A DNA stretch of 6,300 bases from NCBI GenBank assembly GCA_029240955.1, contig JARDZH010000135.1, positions 1 through 6,300 of the forward strand. The letters are read 5' to 3'. The notes beneath the pieces are model-generated. The model was given only the letters and a program-made list of their open reading frames with translations, ran no database searches and was not told the origin of the DNA. Source of the DNA: Pseudomonas sp. GTDB lineage: Bacteria > Pseudomonadota > Gammaproteobacteria > Pseudomonadales > Pseudomonadaceae. The translations under genes were made by a program, and so were the position numbers. Below, piece after piece: positions 4,808-6,300 of this stretch (position 1 is the first letter of the stretch; the number at the start of each line of letters is the position of its first letter).

Positions 4808-6300
4808 ATGCGCACCGAACAACCGAAAATGATCTACCTCAAGGACTACCAGGCGCCTGAGTACCTCATCGACGAGACGCACCTGACCTTCGAACTGTTC
4901 GACGACCACACGCTGGTGCACGCGCAACTGGTGATGCGCCGCAATCCGGAGCGCGGTGCCGGTCTGCCGCCGCTGGTGCTGGACGGTCAGCAGCTGGAGC
5001 TGGTCTCGCTGCAACTGGACGACACCGAACTGGGCGAGGGCGACTATCAGCTGACCGCCGATCATCTGACGCTGCACCCCAAGGGCGAGCGCTTCACGGT
5101 CGACAGCACCGCGCGCATTCACCCGGAAACCAACACCGCGCTCGAAGGCCTGTACAAGTCCGGCGGCATGTTCTGCACGCAGTGCGAGGCCGAAGGCTTT
5201 CGCAAGATCACCTGGTACCTCGACCGTCCGGACGTGATGAGCATCTTCACTACCACGGTCAGTGCCGACAAACACCAGTTCCCGATTCTGCTGTCCAACG
5301 GCAACCCGGTCGCCAGCGGCCAGGAAGACGACGGTCGTCACTGGGCGACCTGGGAAGACCCGTTCAAGAAACCGGCGTACCTGTTTGCACTGGTCGCGGG
5401 TGATCTGTGGTGCGTGGAAGACACGTTCACCACCATGAGCGAGCGGGAAGTGACCCTGCGCATCTATGTCGAGCCGGAAAACATCGACAAGTGCCAGCAC
5501 GCGATGACCAGCCTGAAGAAATCCATGCGTTGGGACGAAGAAGTCTACGGTCGCGAATACGACCTGGACATCTTCATGATCGTGGCCGTCAACGATTTCA
5601 ACATGGGCGCGATGGAGAACAAGGGCCTCAACATCTTCAACTCCAGCGCCGTCCTCGCGCGTGCAGAAACCGCGACCGACGCTGCGCACCAGCGGGTCGA
5701 GGCGATCGTCGCCCACGAATACTTCCACAACTGGTCCGGCAACCGCGTGACCTGCCGCGACTGGTTCCAGCTGTCGCTCAAGGAAGGCTTCACCGTGTTC
5801 CGCGACGCAGGCTTCTCGGCGGACATGAACTCGGCCACGGTCAAGCGCATTCAGGATGTGGCCTACCTGCGCACTCACCAGTTCGCCGAAGATGCAGGCC
5901 CGATGGCTCACGCCGTGCGTCCGGACAGCTTCATCGAGATCTCCAACTTCTACACCCTGACCGTGTACGAAAAGGGTTCGGAAGTTGTCGGCATGCTGCA
6001 CACGCTGCTGGGCGCCGAGGGCTTCCGTAAAGGCAGCGACCTGTATTTCGAGCGTCATGACGGTCAAGCGGTGACGTGCGACGATTTCGTCAAGGCCATG
6101 GAAGACGCCAATGGCGTTGACCTGACCCAGTTCAAGCGCTGGTACAGCCAGGCGGGCACACCGCGTCTGGCGGTCAGCGAGTCCTACGACAGCGCAGCCG
6201 GCACTTACAGCCTGACGTTCCGCCAGAGCTACCCGGTCACCCCGGACACGCAGGAAAAGCAGCCGTTCGTGATTCCGGTCGAACTGGGCCTGTTGGACAG
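4808..6300 (+). CDS. pepN: Aminopeptidase N (M1 zinc metallopeptidase), partial (C-terminus outside window)
   Basis: This is the first 497 residues of an enzyme that is about 880 residues in full. It removes N-terminal amino acids from peptides in the cytosol during protein turnover. The N-terminal beta domain spans about 1-195, with the substrate-binding CTQCEAEGFR block (123-132; Q125 and E127 match E. coli Q119 and E121). The catalytic domain carries GAMEN (267-271), the zinc site HEYFHNW (303-309; H303, H307, general base E304), the third zinc ligand E326 and the transition-state tyrosine Y387 in TVYEKG. All are offset by six from E. coli PepN, so it should be active. The sequence runs off the window in the following beta domain. 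The ATG at 4808 has AAGGA (4796-4800) seven bases upstream, overlapping the previous stop TAA. M8 is a less likely start. Ten bases separate it from the DUF2797 gene. Confidence 0.97.
   Translation, partial: MRTEQPKMIYLKDYQAPEYLIDETHLTFELFDDHTLVHAQLVMRRNPERGAGLPPLVLDGQQLELVSLQLDDTELGEGDYQLTADHLTLHPKGERFTVDSTARIHPETNTALEGLYKSGGMFCTQCEAEGFRKITWYLDRPDVMSIFTTTVSADKHQFPILLSNGNPVASGQEDDGRHWATWEDPFKKPAYLFALVAGDLWCVEDTFTTMSEREVTLRIYVEPENIDKCQHAMTSLKKSMRWDEEVYGREYDLDIFMIVAVNDFNMGAMENKGLNIFNSSAVLARAETATDAAHQRVEAIVAHEYFHNWSGNRVTCRDWFQLSLKEGFTVFRDAGFSADMNSATVKRIQDVAYLRTHQFAEDAGPMAHAVRPDSFIEISNFYTLTVYEKGSEVVGMLHTLLGAEGFRKGSDLYFERHDGQAVTCDDFVKAMEDANGVDLTQFKRWYSQAGTPRLAVSESYDSAAGTYSLTFRQSYPVTPDTQEKQPFVIPVELGLLD

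Noticed and set aside
4751..6067. 438-codon open frame on the minus strand
   Set aside because: It lies wholly opposite pepN, whose motifs are unmistakable. High GC with G/C third positions leaves long antisense frames free of stops, and its product is low-complexity V/A/R/H-rich with no recognisable domain.
1..6300. Defence system, prophage, CRISPR array or insertion sequence
   Set aside because: No direct-repeat arrays, transposase, integrase, tRNA edge or composition break is seen. All genes are recognisable core Pseudomonas families in a compact conserved order.

Overview
The window looks like a chromosomal core segment from a Pseudomonas species, most likely the P. syringae/P. fluorescens side of the genus. 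The grounds are high GC with strong G/C bias at third codon positions, protein sequences that read as typical Pseudomonas orthologues, a Pseudomonas-type inverted REP pair, and a gene order (DUF1853 / nadK / metallophosphoesterase / rhomboid / YeaC / DUF2797 / pepN) that I recall as conserved in pseudomonads, including P. aeruginosa. The species call is inference.

Layout. Bases 1-699 hold a minus-strand DUF1853 gene whose 3' end lies outside the window. Bases 700-948 form a divergent intergenic region with an inverted REP pair (REPIN-like, 730-818) and a plausible sigma70 promoter (878-907) pointing at nadK. From 949 to the right edge six genes run on the plus strand: nadK (NAD kinase), a PPP-type metallophosphoesterase, a GlpG-type rhomboid protease with its N-terminal cytoplasmic domain, a small YeaC/DUF1315 protein, a cysteine-rich DUF2797 protein and pepN (aminopeptidase N, cut by the window end after 497 residues).

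The plus-strand genes are packed tightly. nadK and the phosphoesterase gene share one base, the phosphoesterase and rhomboid genes overlap by ATGA, there are 30 bases before yeaC, the DUF2797 gene probably starts inside the yeaC stop (TTGA), and only 10 bases separate it from pepN. I see no convincing terminator between them, so they probably form one transcription unit, perhaps with an internal promoter before yeaC. The known products act in different processes: NADP supply, phosphoester hydrolysis, intramembrane proteolysis and peptide turnover. The cluster is therefore better read as a conserved housekeeping operon than as one pathway.

I found no new system, phage, insertion sequence, CRISPR array, tRNA or rRNA. 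The points most worth a second look are the GIY-YIG-like residue pattern next to a cysteine cluster in the DUF2797 protein, the PD-(D/E)XK-like motif in the DUF1853 protein, and the REPIN between the divergent genes.
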